A stretch of DNA of 39,390 nucleotides from Bacteroidota bacterium. Its GTDB lineage: Bacteria; Bacteroidota; Bacteroidia; UKL13-3. The stretch spans positions 1-39,390 of the forward strand of contig CANNQU010000029.1 of the NCBI GenBank assembly GCA_947507965.1, given 5' to 3'. Positions 1 to 9,349 of the stretch are shown here, one piece after another. The notes beneath the pieces were generated by a model. That model ran no database searches. It saw only the letters and a program-made list of their open reading frames with translations, and was not told where the DNA came from. Position numbers and translations under genes: made by a program. Each line of letters begins with the position of its first letter. The first letter of the stretch is position 1.

Positions 1-66
1 TCTATGAATCAAGTTTTCCGTCGCTTCATGAGGGTGTTGATGGATTCTGATGAACGGTATTTGTAA

Positions 67-541
67 GGATTCAAATAATTCCAATCATTCGAAAAGAGGC
101 GAATTATGGAGAATAATTCCAGCCCAGCACATCAAAAATGGAAATACCCTAGAGGTGATTTTCGGGGCTCTAGAGGTGTACTCAAAATCAGTAGTTTCCG
201 GTAAAAACAGGTAAAAGTTTTTTGAACGTATTGGCGGGTAGGAGTTATTGCCGAAATGTAAACGGTGACGATTGGAATCGGATTCCGCCTTCCCCACCTA
301 GCAATTTAGCAGAATAAGATTATGTATGTTTTGGCATACGTTGTTGCTTTTTTTGTCTTCCCGCATTTTTGATGGGTGTTCGGCTCCATGTAACGGCAAT
401 AAATGGATGAAGCACTTTTCGTGTTGGAATCAAGTAGAGGGGTATGATGCTTCGTCAATTAAGTGGCAGGGAATGTTTATGAGATTTTTATGGCACCCTT
501 TAAAGCATAAAAATTCATTACTTTCTTTAATGCACTAATTT
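67..541. other. Intergenic region without a convincing gene
   Basis: About 475 bases lie upstream of the PorZ-like gene. Both strands contain open frames of about 70 codons, but their composition is odd and none resembles a family I recognise. The region holds a direct repeat (149-157 and 170-178), a near-palindrome at 274-286 (GGAATCGGATTCC) and, at its end, a promoter-like element. I see no tRNA, rRNA or known riboswitch. It may be decayed coding sequence or a regulatory or non-coding RNA region; the sequence alone does not decide. Confidence 0.5.
149..178. repeat. Direct repeat CTAGAGGTG x2, 21-bp period
   Basis: The nonamer CTAGAGGTG occurs at 149-157 and again at 170-178. The start-to-start distance is 21 bp, two helical turns, so both copies face the same side of the DNA. 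Such an arrangement suits a dimeric regulator, but no regulator is known here and the copies could be chance or a relic. Confidence 0.4.
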
Positions 542-549
542 TATCTTTG
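542..549 (+). promoter_or_regulatory. Bacteroidota -7 element (TATCTTTG) of the PorZ-like gene
   Basis: TATCTTTG matches the Bacteroidota -7 consensus TAnnTTTG and lies 16 bp before the ATG at 566. I do not see a clean TTTG -33 element at the expected distance. The same octamer precedes pdhC and pgk in this window. Confidence 0.5.
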
Positions 550-565
550 TTGCGTTATACCCATT

Positions 566-2881
566 ATGAGAATTCGATATTTTGTCATTTTGCTTTTTAT
601 CATTTCCGATCTCTTTTCACAGCCGATAGGTATTGGCTCCTGGAATTCTTATTTATCCTATGCCAATCAAAAGTATATTACCCGGGCTCAAAAGATGATT
701 TATGTGGGTGGAGCCAGTGGATTGTTTTCTTTTAATACAGAAACCGATGAAGTACAACGTATAAACACCATTCATGGTTTATCCGAATTGGATGTTGCCA
801 TGGTGAAGTACGATCCTGTGAATAAAGCTCTTTTTGTAGGTTACGAGAGCACCAATATTGATATATTATTTCAAAATGGCGGCGAAGTAAGTAATATCAG
901 TGATTTTACAAAGGTACAGGTTTCCGATTTATTTCGATACAATGTAGTCGGTACTAAATCACTGAACGACGTGTATTTTCGAGATCAATATGCCTATATT
1001 GCTACTAGTTTTGGCATCATTGTATATGATATGCAACGACGGGAGGTGAAGGATTCCTACTTGAATATTGGCCCCAATGGCACGGTTCCGGATGTTTTTG
1101 GCATCGCCATTAATGATAATAAAATTTATGCCAGTACCACTTATGGAGTCATGCAGGCTCCCCTAAATACGTTTTCAAACCTTAGCAATAGTGCCTCTTG
1201 GAGCATCATTACCGACACCATTTTGCATGAAACGTCCAACGATATAGTATCGTATAATAATAAAATTTATGCCGTCATTGATAGCACCTTGAAAGTGTAT
1301 GACGGAGTTCAATGGAGCCTATATTCAGGAAGTAAAAAACATTCTCTATTTGGATACGATGTTTATAATAATCAATTATTAACCATGACGGAGGATACTT
1401 TTATCGTAGAGAGTGCCAATGGATCAAGGCAAAATATTTCTGAAAGATTCCCACAAATGGCCGTTCTTCTCAACGATAATATTTGGTTTATTAAAAATGA
1501 TTTCGGCCTTATAGGCAAAGCTATTTCATCCGGTGGTATTCGTTTCATTTCACCAAGTGGACCAAGGTTTAACGATGTTTTTTCACTGAATTATAATAAT
1601 AACAAAATGTGGGTGATGGGTGGTAAATACAGCCTTCGCTTAGCACCGGCCTATAGCAACACACAGTTTTACACTATCGATAACTATATACCACAATACT
1701 ATCCTTATAATGGAATAAATTATAGCGCCTTCGATACCCTTCGCGATTGTGTCGTATCGGCCACAAGTAACGATGGAAGCCATACCTATATTGGCACCTT
1801 TAACTATGGGATGATGGAATTAACGAATGGTGATATTTCAAATGTATTAGGAATTGGGGCTCCCGCTAATTTCAAAGTGAGAAGTGGTGTTGCGGGTGGC
1901 GTAAAAGTTTTAGGATTGGCTTTTGATAAGGAGGATGTATTATGGGCAGTGAATTTTTTGTCGGGAGATAAACCCATCTACTGCCGACTTCCCGACGGGA
2001 CATGGAAAAATTTCAGCATCAACTCCTTATTAGGAACCCGTGATGTTTTAGGTAAAGTGGTGATTGACCAAAACGGCACCAAGTGGATCCGTACCTTTGA
2101 AGGGAATGGCTTATTGGCTTTTAAGGAAAATGATTTTAACGATCCTTATAATGTCAACACCCGTTTGTTAAACGATCAAAAGGGGCAAGGGGCGCTCGTA
2201 AGTAAGGAAGTGCAATGTGTTGCTATTGATAATGATGGAGAAGTGTGGATAGGTACAAATAATGGAATTTCGGTGATCAGTAGTCCGAGACGTGTTTTTG
2301 ATAACGATGCTCCCGATGCGCGTACGCCTTATGTACGTGAAGGTCCCATAGGTGTTCCATTGCTTCAATATGAAACGGCAACAGCGATTGAAATCGATGG
2401 GGCCAACAGAAAATGGATCGGAACAAGAAATGGTTTATGGCTTTTTAATAGTGATGGGTCGAAGGCATTAAAGAATTTTAATATCTCCAACAGTCCGCTT
2501 TTTAGTAATAATATTATTGATTTGGAGTTAAACCCTAAAACCGGCGAACTTTTTATTGCTACCGATAAAGGCTTGATGGTATATAAAACCGATGCCGTAG
2601 ATGGAGGAGAAGATTTTGGAGATGTATATGCATACCCAAATCCGGTAAGGCCGGGCTATAAAGGACCTATTGCAATAAAAGGGCTTATTGCCAATTGTAT
2701 TGTAAAAATAACCGATTTGGCGGGTAACCTTGTATTTGAAACCATCTCGAATGGTGGCCAAGCGGTTTGGGATGGAAATGACTTTAACGGAAACCGTGCC
2801 AGTAGTGGAATTTATATGGTATTTGCTTCCAACAAAGACGGCTCCAAACATTACCAAACAAAGATTGCTTTTGTAAATTAA
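566..2881 (+). CDS. porZ: PorZ-like T9SS beta-propeller protein
   Basis: The 771-residue product starts with a signal peptide (about residues 1-18, ending LFS before QP). Repeated beta-propeller blades of the two-component-regulator-propeller type follow, for example around IYVGGASGLFSF, VWIGTNNGISVI and KWIGTRNGLWLF. A C-terminal domain of about 90 residues (PNPVRPGY ... SSGIYMVFA) resembles T9SS sorting or PorZ C-terminal domains. Length and architecture match PorZ, a surface component of the type IX secretion attachment complex that takes part in delivering anionic LPS to the sortase in Porphyromonas. That role is known for the family and only inferred here. No other T9SS machinery gene lies nearby. 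An alternative is a generic propeller protein exported by T9SS. The ATG is chosen because a signal peptide follows at once and a -7 element lies 16 bp upstream. Confidence 0.8.
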   Translation: MRIRYFVILLFIISDLFSQPIGIGSWNSYLSYANQKYITRAQKMIYVGGASGLFSFNTETDEVQRINTIHGLSELDVAMVKYDPVNKALFVGYESTNIDILFQNGGEVSNISDFTKVQVSDLFRYNVVGTKSLNDVYFRDQYAYIATSFGIIVYDMQRREVKDSYLNIGPNGTVPDVFGIAINDNKIYASTTYGVMQAPLNTFSNLSNSASWSIITDTILHETSNDIVSYNNKIYAVIDSTLKVYDGVQWSLYSGSKKHSLFGYDVYNNQLLTMTEDTFIVESANGSRQNISERFPQMAVLLNDNIWFIKNDFGLIGKAISSGGIRFISPSGPRFNDVFSLNYNNNKMWVMGGKYSLRLAPAYSNTQFYTIDNYIPQYYPYNGINYSAFDTLRDCVVSATSNDGSHTYIGTFNYGMMELTNGDISNVLGIGAPANFKVRSGVAGGVKVLGLAFDKEDVLWAVNFLSGDKPIYCRLPDGTWKNFSINSLLGTRDVLGKVVIDQNGTKWIRTFEGNGLLAFKENDFNDPYNVNTRLLNDQKGQGALVSKEVQCVAIDNDGEVWIGTNNGISVISSPRRVFDNDAPDARTPYVREGPIGVPLLQYETATAIEIDGANRKWIGTRNGLWLFNSDGSKALKNFNISNSPLFSNNIIDLELNPKTGELFIATDKGLMVYKTDAVDGGEDFGDVYAYPNPVRPGYKGPIAIKGLIANCIVKITDLAGNLVFETISNGGQAVWDGNDFNGNRASSGIYMVFASNKDGSKHYQTKIAFVN

Positions 2882-2898
2882 GAAGACGTTAACACATG

Positions 2899-3627
2899 CT
2901 ATATTTTAAGCAATCCTAACATACTTTTAATCTTTAATTCGAGTACTCCAAACAACGCCTCTTTTATAATCCCTCCCGACATTTTCGATTGTCCTTCCTG
3001 ACGGTCGGTGAAAATAATAGAAACTTCTTTGATTTTAAAACCAGCACGCCAAGCTTTGAATTTCATCTCGATCTGGAAGGCATAACCTTTGAACTTTATG
3101 GCATCTAAGTTTAATTTTTGCAACACGTTACTATGGTAACATACAAATCCGGAAGTCGTGTCGCGTATGCTCATGCCGGTAATAATACGAACATACATAC
3201 TCGCATAATAGCTGAGAATGACCCGGCTCATGGGCCAGTTTACAACATTCACACCGTTTACATAACGTGAGCCAATAACCATATCGGCAGGAGTTGTACT
3301 GCACGTATTATATAAATTTACGAGGTCCTCCGGATTATGACTAAAATCGCAATCCATCTCGAAAATATATTCATACTCTTTCTGCAAACACCACTTGAAG
3401 CCGGCTATATATGCAGTACCGAGGCCTTGCTTGCCTTCGCGCTCAAGAAGAAACAACTGATTGAATTCCTGTTGTAAGTTTTTTACGATGGCACGCGTTC
3501 CATCGGGCGAATTATCATCAACAATTAGGATACTCAAGGGTAATGATAACGAAAGAACTTTTCGAATCATTCGCTCAATATTTTCCTTCTCGTTGTAGGT
3601 GGGTATTATTACTATAGCGCTATTCAC
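2899..3627 (-). CDS. Polyprenol monophosphomannose synthase-like GT2
   Basis: This family 2 glycosyltransferase of about 242 residues shows the N-terminal nucleotide-sugar motif VIIPTYNEKENI, then DDNSPDGT and the metal-binding DCD in FEMDCDFSHNP. These are typical of dolichol/polyprenol-phosphate mannose synthases (DPM1 type). Such enzymes transfer mannose or glucose from a nucleotide sugar to a lipid phosphate at the cytoplasmic face of the inner membrane, supplying donors for GT-C enzymes. There is no C-terminal membrane segment, as in soluble DPM1. I prefer the GTG at 3627; an in-frame TTG at 3636 would add three residues. The gene follows the sensor kinase after about 80 bp and ends close to the convergent PorZ-like gene. 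The sugar and acceptor are not determined. Confidence 0.85.
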   Translation of the reverse strand: MNSAIVIIPTYNEKENIERMIRKVLSLSLPLSILIVDDNSPDGTRAIVKNLQQEFNQLFLLEREGKQGLGTAYIAGFKWCLQKEYEYIFEMDCDFSHNPEDLVNLYNTCSTTPADMVIGSRYVNGVNVVNWPMSRVILSYYASMYVRIITGMSIRDTTSGFVCYHSNVLQKLNLDAIKFKGYAFQIEMKFKAWRAGFKIKEVSIIFTDRQEGQSKMSGGIIKEALFGVLELKIKSMLGLLKI

Positions 3628-3712
3628 AGGGTGCAATTTAATAAAAATGGAATGGTGAAGGGTGAAAAAAAGAAATAAAACGATGAATGCTCATGTTATC
3701 ATCTTCTTCTCA

Positions 3713-4726
3713 TTAACCTTTCTGCAAGGTGAAGGCAAAAGTTGTACCTAAGTGCCTTGCACTTCGTACGTTAATGGTTTGTTTATGAGCATTTAATATA
3801 TGTTTTACAATGGCGAGTCCGATCCCGCTTCCATCTTTACTTTTTCGGCTTTTATCGACCCTGAAAAAGCGTTCAAATAGCCGAGGTAGGTGAACTTCAT
3901 CAATGCCCTCTCCATCATCGGTAACCTCAATTAATAGCTGTTTGTCCATATCGAAAAATTTGATGGAGGTGGTGCCGTTTTGTTTCCCATATTTTAAGCT
4001 ATTATCTAATAAATTGGTTAGTACCTGTGCGATTTTTTCCTTGTCGGCCATCACCATCTTCTTCTCGTTCGATATTAATTCAAATTTTATACTTTTTGCT
4101 TTTGCATTTTCATCCAGCGTAAAAGCGATTTCTTTTACCAAGGCAACAACATCAAAAGTGGAGGTATTTAGTGGCATCTGACCCGTGTCCAATTTCGACA
4201 TTACATCCACATCGGCGATTAGAGAACATAATCGATCAATATTTTTTTCGGCTTTCAGCAAAAAAGAATTTGCGATTGCTTTGTCGTCCATACCTCCATG
4301 AATAAGCGATTGAACATAACCCTGGATATTGAACAATGGCGTTTTTAGTTCATGGGAGAGATTCCCCAGGAACTCTTTTCTATAATCTGAAATCTTCTTT
4401 AACGTTTCTATTTCAAGTGCTTTTAATTGTGCCCACTGCGACACTTCCTTCTCTATCTGATTCAATGGATCATCGCTAATTTTATTTTCCAAGGCTTCTT
4501 TCAAATCCTTATCAATTTTTAGATTAGAAATTAATTTATATACTAAGCTTATTCTTCGTGCAATATAAATTTCCATAGCAAGGATAAAAAGAACAAAGCA
4601 GAGTGCAAAAGCAATACACGAGATGATTGCGGCATTTTTCAAATCGTGCAGAAGTATGAAACTTACAATAAACAGTAAGAAGGCAATGCCAAGAGAAACC
4701 AATAAGGATAAAATTCGTGGCTTCAT
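3713..4726 (-). CDS. Sensor histidine kinase, PhoR-like, no adjacent regulator
   Basis: The protein has 337 residues. Two closely spaced membrane segments (about 5-27 and 31-52) leave almost no periplasmic loop. A linker follows, then the H-box with H125 (SHELKTP), an N-box (LTNLLDNSLKYG, about 236-247), G1 (DDGEGI, 270-275) and G2 (GSGIGL, 299-304). All residues needed for autophosphorylation and ATP binding are present. The gene starts 15 bp after the anti-sigma factor gene on the same strand, so the two are probably co-transcribed. No response regulator gene lies anywhere in the window, although kinases of this type usually have one next door. The short loop suggests it senses the membrane or a partner protein rather than a periplasmic ligand; this is inference. 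Confidence 0.9.
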   Translation of the reverse strand: MKPRILSLLVSLGIAFLLFIVSFILLHDLKNAAIISCIAFALCFVLFILAMEIYIARRISLVYKLISNLKIDKDLKEALENKISDDPLNQIEKEVSQWAQLKALEIETLKKISDYRKEFLGNLSHELKTPLFNIQGYVQSLIHGGMDDKAIANSFLLKAEKNIDRLCSLIADVDVMSKLDTGQMPLNTSTFDVVALVKEIAFTLDENAKAKSIKFELISNEKKMVMADKEKIAQVLTNLLDNSLKYGKQNGTTSIKFFDMDKQLLIEVTDDGEGIDEVHLPRLFERFFRVDKSRKSKDGSGIGLAIVKHILNAHKQTINVRSARHLGTTFAFTLQKG

Positions 4727-4741
4727 GAAAGAGGTAAAAGA

Positions 4742-5506
4742 TTAAATTTTACGAAATACTTTTAGTTGCTGCATAGTAGGAGCCAACGCACCACCTTCCT
4801 TTTCGAGTGTTATACAAAAAGCTTCGGCTCTTTGAATTCGATTCATTGGTTGTAGCTGTTGCATAGAAAGTAAACCTAAGCTTACCGGCTTGTCGTCAAC
4901 CATCGCCCAAAGTTGGTATTGCATTCCAGTTGATGGCTTCGCAAGATTACCCGGCGACAGGCAAAGATCCTTTTTTATGGAGCACCAATAGATAAGAATA
5001 TAATGAGCAACACTATCGGTACCTTCGATTCCAACAAGTTTGAATTTGCGGGTGGAACTTCTATTTAAAAATTCTATTTCCGTGTCATTTTCCGCAATCT
5101 CTGTTTTCAATACCTGCACGGTATCGTTCAAAGGGGTTAATGCCTGTATTTTTTTTTCTAGGTTTTGTGTTTGTTTCCAAAAATAAAAAGTCGCACTGCT
5201 CATCAATAAAAATCCGGTTATACCGGCAGCAAACGCCCAATTGAAGCGACTCTTTTTGAAATCTACTTGAAAGGTTTTGTTCCCCGTCTTAATATTCTTA
5301 AGTACTTTGTCGAGCGTTTGTTGATTAGGAGCCCTCTCAAAACTTTCCGCGTAATTTACAAGGTCATTTTCTATTCTTGATATTTCTTCTCTAAGGTCGG
5401 CATTTAAATCAGCAAGCAGAGCAATTTCACGCATCTCTCGCTCACTTAGGGCGCCGCATACATAAAGCTCTAATTTTCCTGATTCAATAATTTCCTTGGT
5501 GTTCAC
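4742..5506 (-). CDS. Membrane anti-sigma factor, RskA-like
   Basis: The 254-residue single-pass protein has an N-terminal cytoplasmic helical part (1-86) likely to bind the sigma factor, one membrane segment (about 87-108), a coiled linker, and a periplasmic C-terminal RskA-type domain. That domain shows the hallmarks YQLWAMVDDKPVSLG and EKEGGALAPTM. The start is GTG at 5506, four bases after the sigma factor stop codon, which points to translational coupling. Known RskA proteins hold an ECF sigma factor at the membrane until released by proteolysis. Two cysteines (C175, C182) in the periplasmic domain could form a disulfide and give redox sensitivity; that is speculation. Confidence 0.87.
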   Translation of the reverse strand: MNTKEIIESGKLELYVCGALSEREMREIALLADLNADLREEISRIENDLVNYAESFERAPNQQTLDKVLKNIKTGNKTFQVDFKKSRFNWAFAAGITGFLLMSSATFYFWKQTQNLEKKIQALTPLNDTVQVLKTEIAENDTEIEFLNRSSTRKFKLVGIEGTDSVAHYILIYWCSIKKDLCLSPGNLAKPSTGMQYQLWAMVDDKPVSLGLLSMQQLQPMNRIQRAEAFCITLEKEGGALAPTMQQLKVFRKI

Positions 5507-5510
5507 TCGT

Positions 5511-6089
5511 TTAAAAATTTAATATCGTTGTTACTAAGGTTATCAGTACCGTAAAATATTTACGTAACTCAAGTATCGCATTACGACTTCTAGTTTTAAT
5601 GGTGCCTAAAGGAATTTTCATAGCCTCAGCAGCTTGAATTTGTGTATAACCCTTAAAAAAAACCATTTCAATGACCTCTCTCAATTCCGGTTTTAATCTA
5701 TCGACTACTTGAGTTAATCCAATCTGATCAGGAAAAAATTGTATCGGCAAATCTTTATCAAAACTTACGGAAGTTTCTAGATTTTGGTTTTTTTGCTCGT
5801 TTTTAAAGCTTTTGCTCCTGGTTTTATCGATGGCAATATTGCGGCATATATTCAGCATCCAGGTAAAAATGGTGCCCTTTCCCTTATCGTAACTGATGGC
5901 GTTCTTCCATATTTTCAAAAAACCGTCCTGCAAGGCTTCCTCTGCCAACTCATCCGAATGAACGATTTGGAAAATAACATTGTAAAGCGCTTTAGAATAG
6001 TTTTTATATAATACCTCCAAGCCTTTCTCATCACCGTTTTTTAGGAGCTCTACGAGTTCTTCTTCGGTGATGTTTGATTTTTTTTTCAA
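5511..6089 (-). CDS. ECF RNA polymerase sigma factor, SigK-like
   Basis: The 192-residue sigma-70 family protein has region 2 at about 25-95 (YKNYSKALYNVIFQIV, then FTWMLNICRNIAIDKTRS) and region 4 near the C terminus (FFKGYTQIQAAEAMKIPLGTIKTRSR, a helix-turn-helix). These are standard for group 4 (ECF) sigma factors paired with RskA-type anti-sigma factors. The C terminus carries an unusual hydrophobic end (VLITLVTTILNF). An in-frame stop lies four codons upstream of the TTG at 6089 and no ATG or GTG lies between, so TTG is the likely start. The gene is first in a row with the anti-sigma factor and the sensor kinase. The regulon cannot be told from this window. Confidence 0.9.
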   Translation of the reverse strand: MKKKSNITEEELVELLKNGDEKGLEVLYKNYSKALYNVIFQIVHSDELAEEALQDGFLKIWKNAISYDKGKGTIFTWMLNICRNIAIDKTRSKSFKNEQKNQNLETSVSFDKDLPIQFFPDQIGLTQVVDRLKPELREVIEMVFFKGYTQIQAAEAMKIPLGTIKTRSRNAILELRKYFTVLITLVTTILNF

Positions 6090-6137
6090 TGGGTTGAATT
6101 AGGTGATAAAGATCAAAAGCGTGAAGGAATGGGCTCA

Positions 6138-6512
6138 CTAAAAGGGCAGGTCATCCTCTGCAGTAACGTTAAACGGTTCCGGTTTTATGGGTTCTATAGC
6201 GTTAACAGGAACTATTGGAGGGGTTGTATTCGACGTAACACCGGCTATTCGCTCAATATTCCATGCCTTAATGTCGCTGTACCATTTACCTTGGTACTCC
6301 CTCGATTCTAGGTCAAAACTTACTTTTACGTCATCTCCTGCCTGAAAATTTTGTGACTTTGCTATGGCGTCGCCCCAGGTGGTAAAAAAAACTTTTTTTG
6401 GGAACTTCTCGTTCGAGATTTCGACTACGAAGCCACTTTTTTGCCAAGGACCGTTTTTGCCTTCTCCCGTTTGAATCGGAAGATGTAACGATAGTTTTCC
6501 TGAAATATCCAT
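6138..6512 (-). CDS. DUF3127 domain protein
   Basis: This 124-residue protein (start MDISGKLSLHLP, conserved GPWQKSGFVVEI and YQGKWYSDIKAWNIERI) matches the DUF3127 family, common in Bacteroidota. The all-beta pattern and short length resemble an OB-fold or single-strand-binding-like domain, and the acidic end EDDLPF is reminiscent of SSB C-terminal tips. That suggests nucleic-acid or partner binding, but no function is established that I know of. A good promoter lies just upstream at 6537-6568, so it is probably transcribed independently of the barrel gene before it. Confidence 0.8.
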   Translation of the reverse strand: MDISGKLSLHLPIQTGEGKNGPWQKSGFVVEISNEKFPKKVFFTTWGDAIAKSQNFQAGDDVKVSFDLESREYQGKWYSDIKAWNIERIAGVTSNTTPPIVPVNAIEPIKPEPFNVTAEDDLPF

Positions 6513-6536
6513 TCTGATAAAATAAATTTTAGACTA

Positions 6537-6568
6537 CAAAAGTATCGTGTAAATTCTAAAACACCAAA
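6537..6568 (-). promoter_or_regulatory. Promoter of the DUF3127 gene
   Basis: On the minus strand TTTG (6565-6568) is followed after 20 bp by TACTTTTG (6537-6544). This matches the Bacteroidota pattern TTTG-N19/21-TAnnTTTG. It lies 24 bp before the ATG at 6512. Confidence 0.65.
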
Positions 6569-7257
6569 CACAATTGAAAATTTCGGTTATACATCGTGGT
6601 TCCTCTCCCTAAATAAGGATAAAAAGGGAGTCGTAATTGGTTGGGGATGGGGTTATTGATATTAATTAAGCCGTAATTAAATTGTATTTGCAAACCCACG
6701 ACCGACGAAATTTTAAAGAGCAGGCCAGCCGTAACGGCGAAATCGTATTTTTTGATGCCAATAGAAACAGGTTGTGGCACAAATTCTTGACTCTTATAGG
6801 CATCCTTTCTAAAAACAAGGGAGGGTTGTAAACCAATAAACGGAAGAAATTTCGCGTCCTTTTTTATCGCAACATGAATAAAAACAGGCATATCGAGATA
6901 AAATAAGGAGAGCTTATTGAGGGAGGAGGCGGAGTCGAAATTGAAATTAGCCCCTTTGAGGTTGCCATTCAGCTCGATTTGCAGAAGCACCTTTTTGTTA
7001 AAAAAATAATTCCCATACAAGCCTACCGCCATTCCCGGACGAATTTGGTTATTCGTTAATTCGTCCGACTCAAGATTACTTAGGCCAATACCTACTTTTA
7101 TCCCAAGGTGTACATTGGGGTTATCGTTGAAATCATTACCACTAATACCATCATTTTGAGAATAAGAATTTATATAAACTAAAAACAGAAGGAGTAGCAT
7201 TAACCTTTTTATTATAGTACCGGGATCCATTTTTATGATTGTAATTAGATTATTCAT
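6556..7257 (-). CDS. Outer-membrane beta-barrel protein, PorT/OmpA-barrel type
   Basis: The product of 233 residues has an N-terminal signal sequence (LMLLLLFLVYINSYSQ) followed by alternating beta strands typical of the 'outer membrane protein beta-barrel' family: HLGIKVGIGLSNLES, GLYGNYFFNKKVLLQIELNG, FLPFIGLQPSLVF, and a terminal strand ending FQLCLVF. It is probably an eight-stranded outer-membrane barrel of unknown function. An internal ATG at 7230 (MDPGTIIKR) would give a more normal signal-peptide length and may be the true start. It stands between HscA and DUF3127, with no obvious functional link. Confidence 0.75.
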   Translation of the reverse strand: MNNLITIIKMDPGTIIKRLMLLLLFLVYINSYSQNDGISGNDFNDNPNVHLGIKVGIGLSNLESDELTNNQIRPGMAVGLYGNYFFNKKVLLQIELNGNLKGANFNFDSASSLNKLSLFYLDMPVFIHVAIKKDAKFLPFIGLQPSLVFRKDAYKSQEFVPQPVSIGIKKYDFAVTAGLLFKISSVVGLQIQFNYGLININNPIPNQLRLPFYPYLGRGTTMYNRNFQLCLVF

Positions 7258-7324
7258 TTATTTGATAACGAAAGCTATTGCTTTTTATTTCGACTCTACT
7301 GATGGTCGAATAGGGGCATCAGCC

Positions 7325-9181
7325 TTAAATCTTCTTACCCTTCATGGCTATAGCGATGGCTTTATCCATTACACGCTCGGCAAAGGGTGCCGTAAATTCA
7401 TTTAATGCTTCATGATGATGCAGTATAGCATCCTTCTCATTCGTAGCAAGTGCAGAAGCCAGGTTCTCAATTTTCTGTCGGGTGCCTTCCATCTCATCAC
7501 TTCGAAGCATCTCCGAATTTTTCTCCAGAAAACGCTCGGTAAGATAAACGAGTTGTTTGGCTTCTGTTATTGCCTCAACAACCATGCGTGTTTCCACATC
7601 TTTTTGGGCATTTTCTAAAGAGTCCATTAGCATCTTTTCTACTTCGTTATCCGTTAGGCCATATTGGGGTTTCACTTCTATTGCCTGCGACACGCCACTT
7701 CGTAACTCTTTTGCCATTACCGTTAAAATACCATCAGCATTCAATAAAAACCCAACCTCAACTTTGGGTAATCCTGCCGGCATAGCAGGAACCCCTTTTA
7801 GTTCAAACGTAGCCAGTTTTCTGTTCTCTGAAACCAAGTCACGTTCTCCCTGGAAAACAGTGATCTTAATATTACTTTGCCCATCGATGGATGTGGTATA
7901 TTGCCTAGCTGCCTTTGTTGGTATTTTACTGTTACGAGGAATTAAGGTATCCATTAATCCACCCAATGTTTCTATACCTAAGCTTAATGGAGTTACATCA
8001 AGCAATAAAATATCACTTCGATTACCGGCTAAGATATCGGCTTCGATGGCGGCCCCAAGAGCCACTACTTCATCTGGGTTCAGGTTGTCAAAAAGTATCG
8101 TCCCCTTAAAGAAATTCTTTACTTGTTGTTTCACTAGCGGTGTGCGAGTACTACCACCCACAAAAACAACATTATTGATCTCCGTAAGTGATAGACCACT
8201 ATCGGCAAGGGCTTTTTCACAGCATCGAATACTTCGATCTACAAAAGGAAGTATTAATTCATTGAATTTTGATTGAGTTAGATTGAGTTGCCAACCGTTT
8301 TCTTGTAGCACGATATTTTCTTCAAATGACAACCTTTTCTTTATTTCCTCGGCTTTAAGCCGAAGCCATTGACTTAAACTTTTATCCTCTAATACCTCAT
8401 CGAGATTTTTCTTGTTTTCGAATATCCAATAATTTACAATGGCTTTATCAAAATCATCACCCCCCAAAAAAGTATCGCCATTGGTGCTTAATACTTCAAA
8501 AATACCTTCGTGCAAATTAAGTATGGAGATATCAAAAGTTCCTCCTCCTAAATCATATACCGCAAGAACTTGATGTTCGTTTTTATCCAAACCCAAACCA
8601 TAGGCCAAACTGGCTGCTGTGGGCTCATTTACAATGCGTAGTACATCTAACCCAGCCAATTTGCCGGCATCACGGGTGGCCTGGCGCTGGCTGTCGTTGA
8701 AATAGGCTGGAACGGTAATCACGGCACGTTTCACCGGTGTTTTTAAATAGTGCTCAGCCCTTGCTTTTAATTCCTTTAAGATGAGAGCAGAAATTTCGAT
8801 AGCGGTATAATATTTATCTCTGATTCTTATTTTTATTAGACCTTCCGTTTCCTGATCTAAAATTTTATAGCCAAAGTACTGTTGAATGTTTTTTAAATCG
8901 CTAAAACTTTTACCTAGCAAACGTTTTACTGAGTATACCGTATTTTGAGGGTCTTCGATTAGGTGTTTCTTTGCCTCATTACCCACAATAACCTCACCTG
9001 CAGCCGTGAAATGAACGATGGAAGGCACGATGGTAAATCCATCCATATCATTAAGTGCATAAGGTTCTTGATTGGAGTTGATGAATGCCACCAAACTATT
9101 TGTCGTTCCTAAATCAATTCCTACAATTAATTCTTCTTTTTGTAAACTGCCTGTGGCAATGTTTATCCCTACTTTAGCCAT
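7325..9181 (-). CDS. hscA: Fe-S cluster assembly chaperone HscA (Hsp70 family)
   Basis: This 618-residue Hsp70 protein has an N-terminal ATPase domain ([10 protein letters not shown] at about 21-30, [26 protein letters not shown]) and a C-terminal substrate-binding domain. Three features point to HscA rather than DnaK: a length near 616, the start [17 protein letters not shown], and the segment [13 protein letters not shown] followed by [13 protein letters not shown]. HscA works with HscB to move clusters from the IscU scaffold to acceptors in the cytoplasm. No isc genes or hscB are in the window, so it stands alone here. The start ATG fits the family N terminus. Confidence 0.9.
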   Translation of the reverse strand: MAKVGINIATGSLQKEELIVGIDLGTTNSLVAFINSNQEPYALNDMDGFTIVPSIVHFTAAGEVIVGNEAKKHLIEDPQNTVYSVKRLLGKSFSDLKNIQQYFGYKILDQETEGLIKIRIRDKYYTAIEISALILKELKARAEHYLKTPVKRAVITVPAYFNDSQRQATRDAGKLAGLDVLRIVNEPTAASLAYGLGLDKNEHQVLAVYDLGGGTFDISILNLHEGIFEVLSTNGDTFLGGDDFDKAIVNYWIFENKKNLDEVLEDKSLSQWLRLKAEEIKKRLSFEENIVLQENGWQLNLTQSKFNELILPFVDRSIRCCEKALADSGLSLTEINNVVFVGGSTRTPLVKQQVKNFFKGTILFDNLNPDEVVALGAAIEADILAGNRSDILLLDVTPLSLGIETLGGLMDTLIPRNSKIPTKAARQYTTSIDGQSNIKITVFQGERDLVSENRKLATFELKGVPAMPAGLPKVEVGFLLNADGILTVMAKELRSGVSQAIEVKPQYGLTDNEVEKMLMDSLENAQKDVETRMVVEAITEAKQLVYLTERFLEKNSEMLRSDEMEGTRQKIENLASALATNEKDAILHHHEALNEFTAPFAERVMDKAIAIAMKGKKI

Positions 9182-9349
9182 GTTTTGATTTCGAGTTATG
9201 CCTTTGGGTTAAAAGGATAACGATTGATTTTTAATAAAAAGGCGAATTTAAGGGTTTTGGGAATATACCATGAAGAAATCCTGTCACAAAACGAACAACG
9301 AAATAATTCAAGGCCTTCCAAGAAGTAATGTTATTGTAAATGGTATTGG

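Noticed and set aside
1-66. Open frame from the left edge ending in TAA at 64-66, possible gene tail
   Set aside because: Only 21 codons, no recognisable motif, and a frame this long is expected by chance.
85-297. 70-codon minus-strand frame starting with GTG
   Set aside because: No family resemblance, GTG start, and no conserved context; could be relic sequence but I cannot support a gene.
326-538. 70-codon plus-strand frame rich in Trp, Cys and His with a hydrophobic start
   Set aside because: Composition is unlike a real small protein and the region has no other coding sign.
7557-8276. 239-codon frame antisense to hscA
   Set aside because: Serine/threonine-rich shadow of the conserved hscA sequence; no motif of its own.
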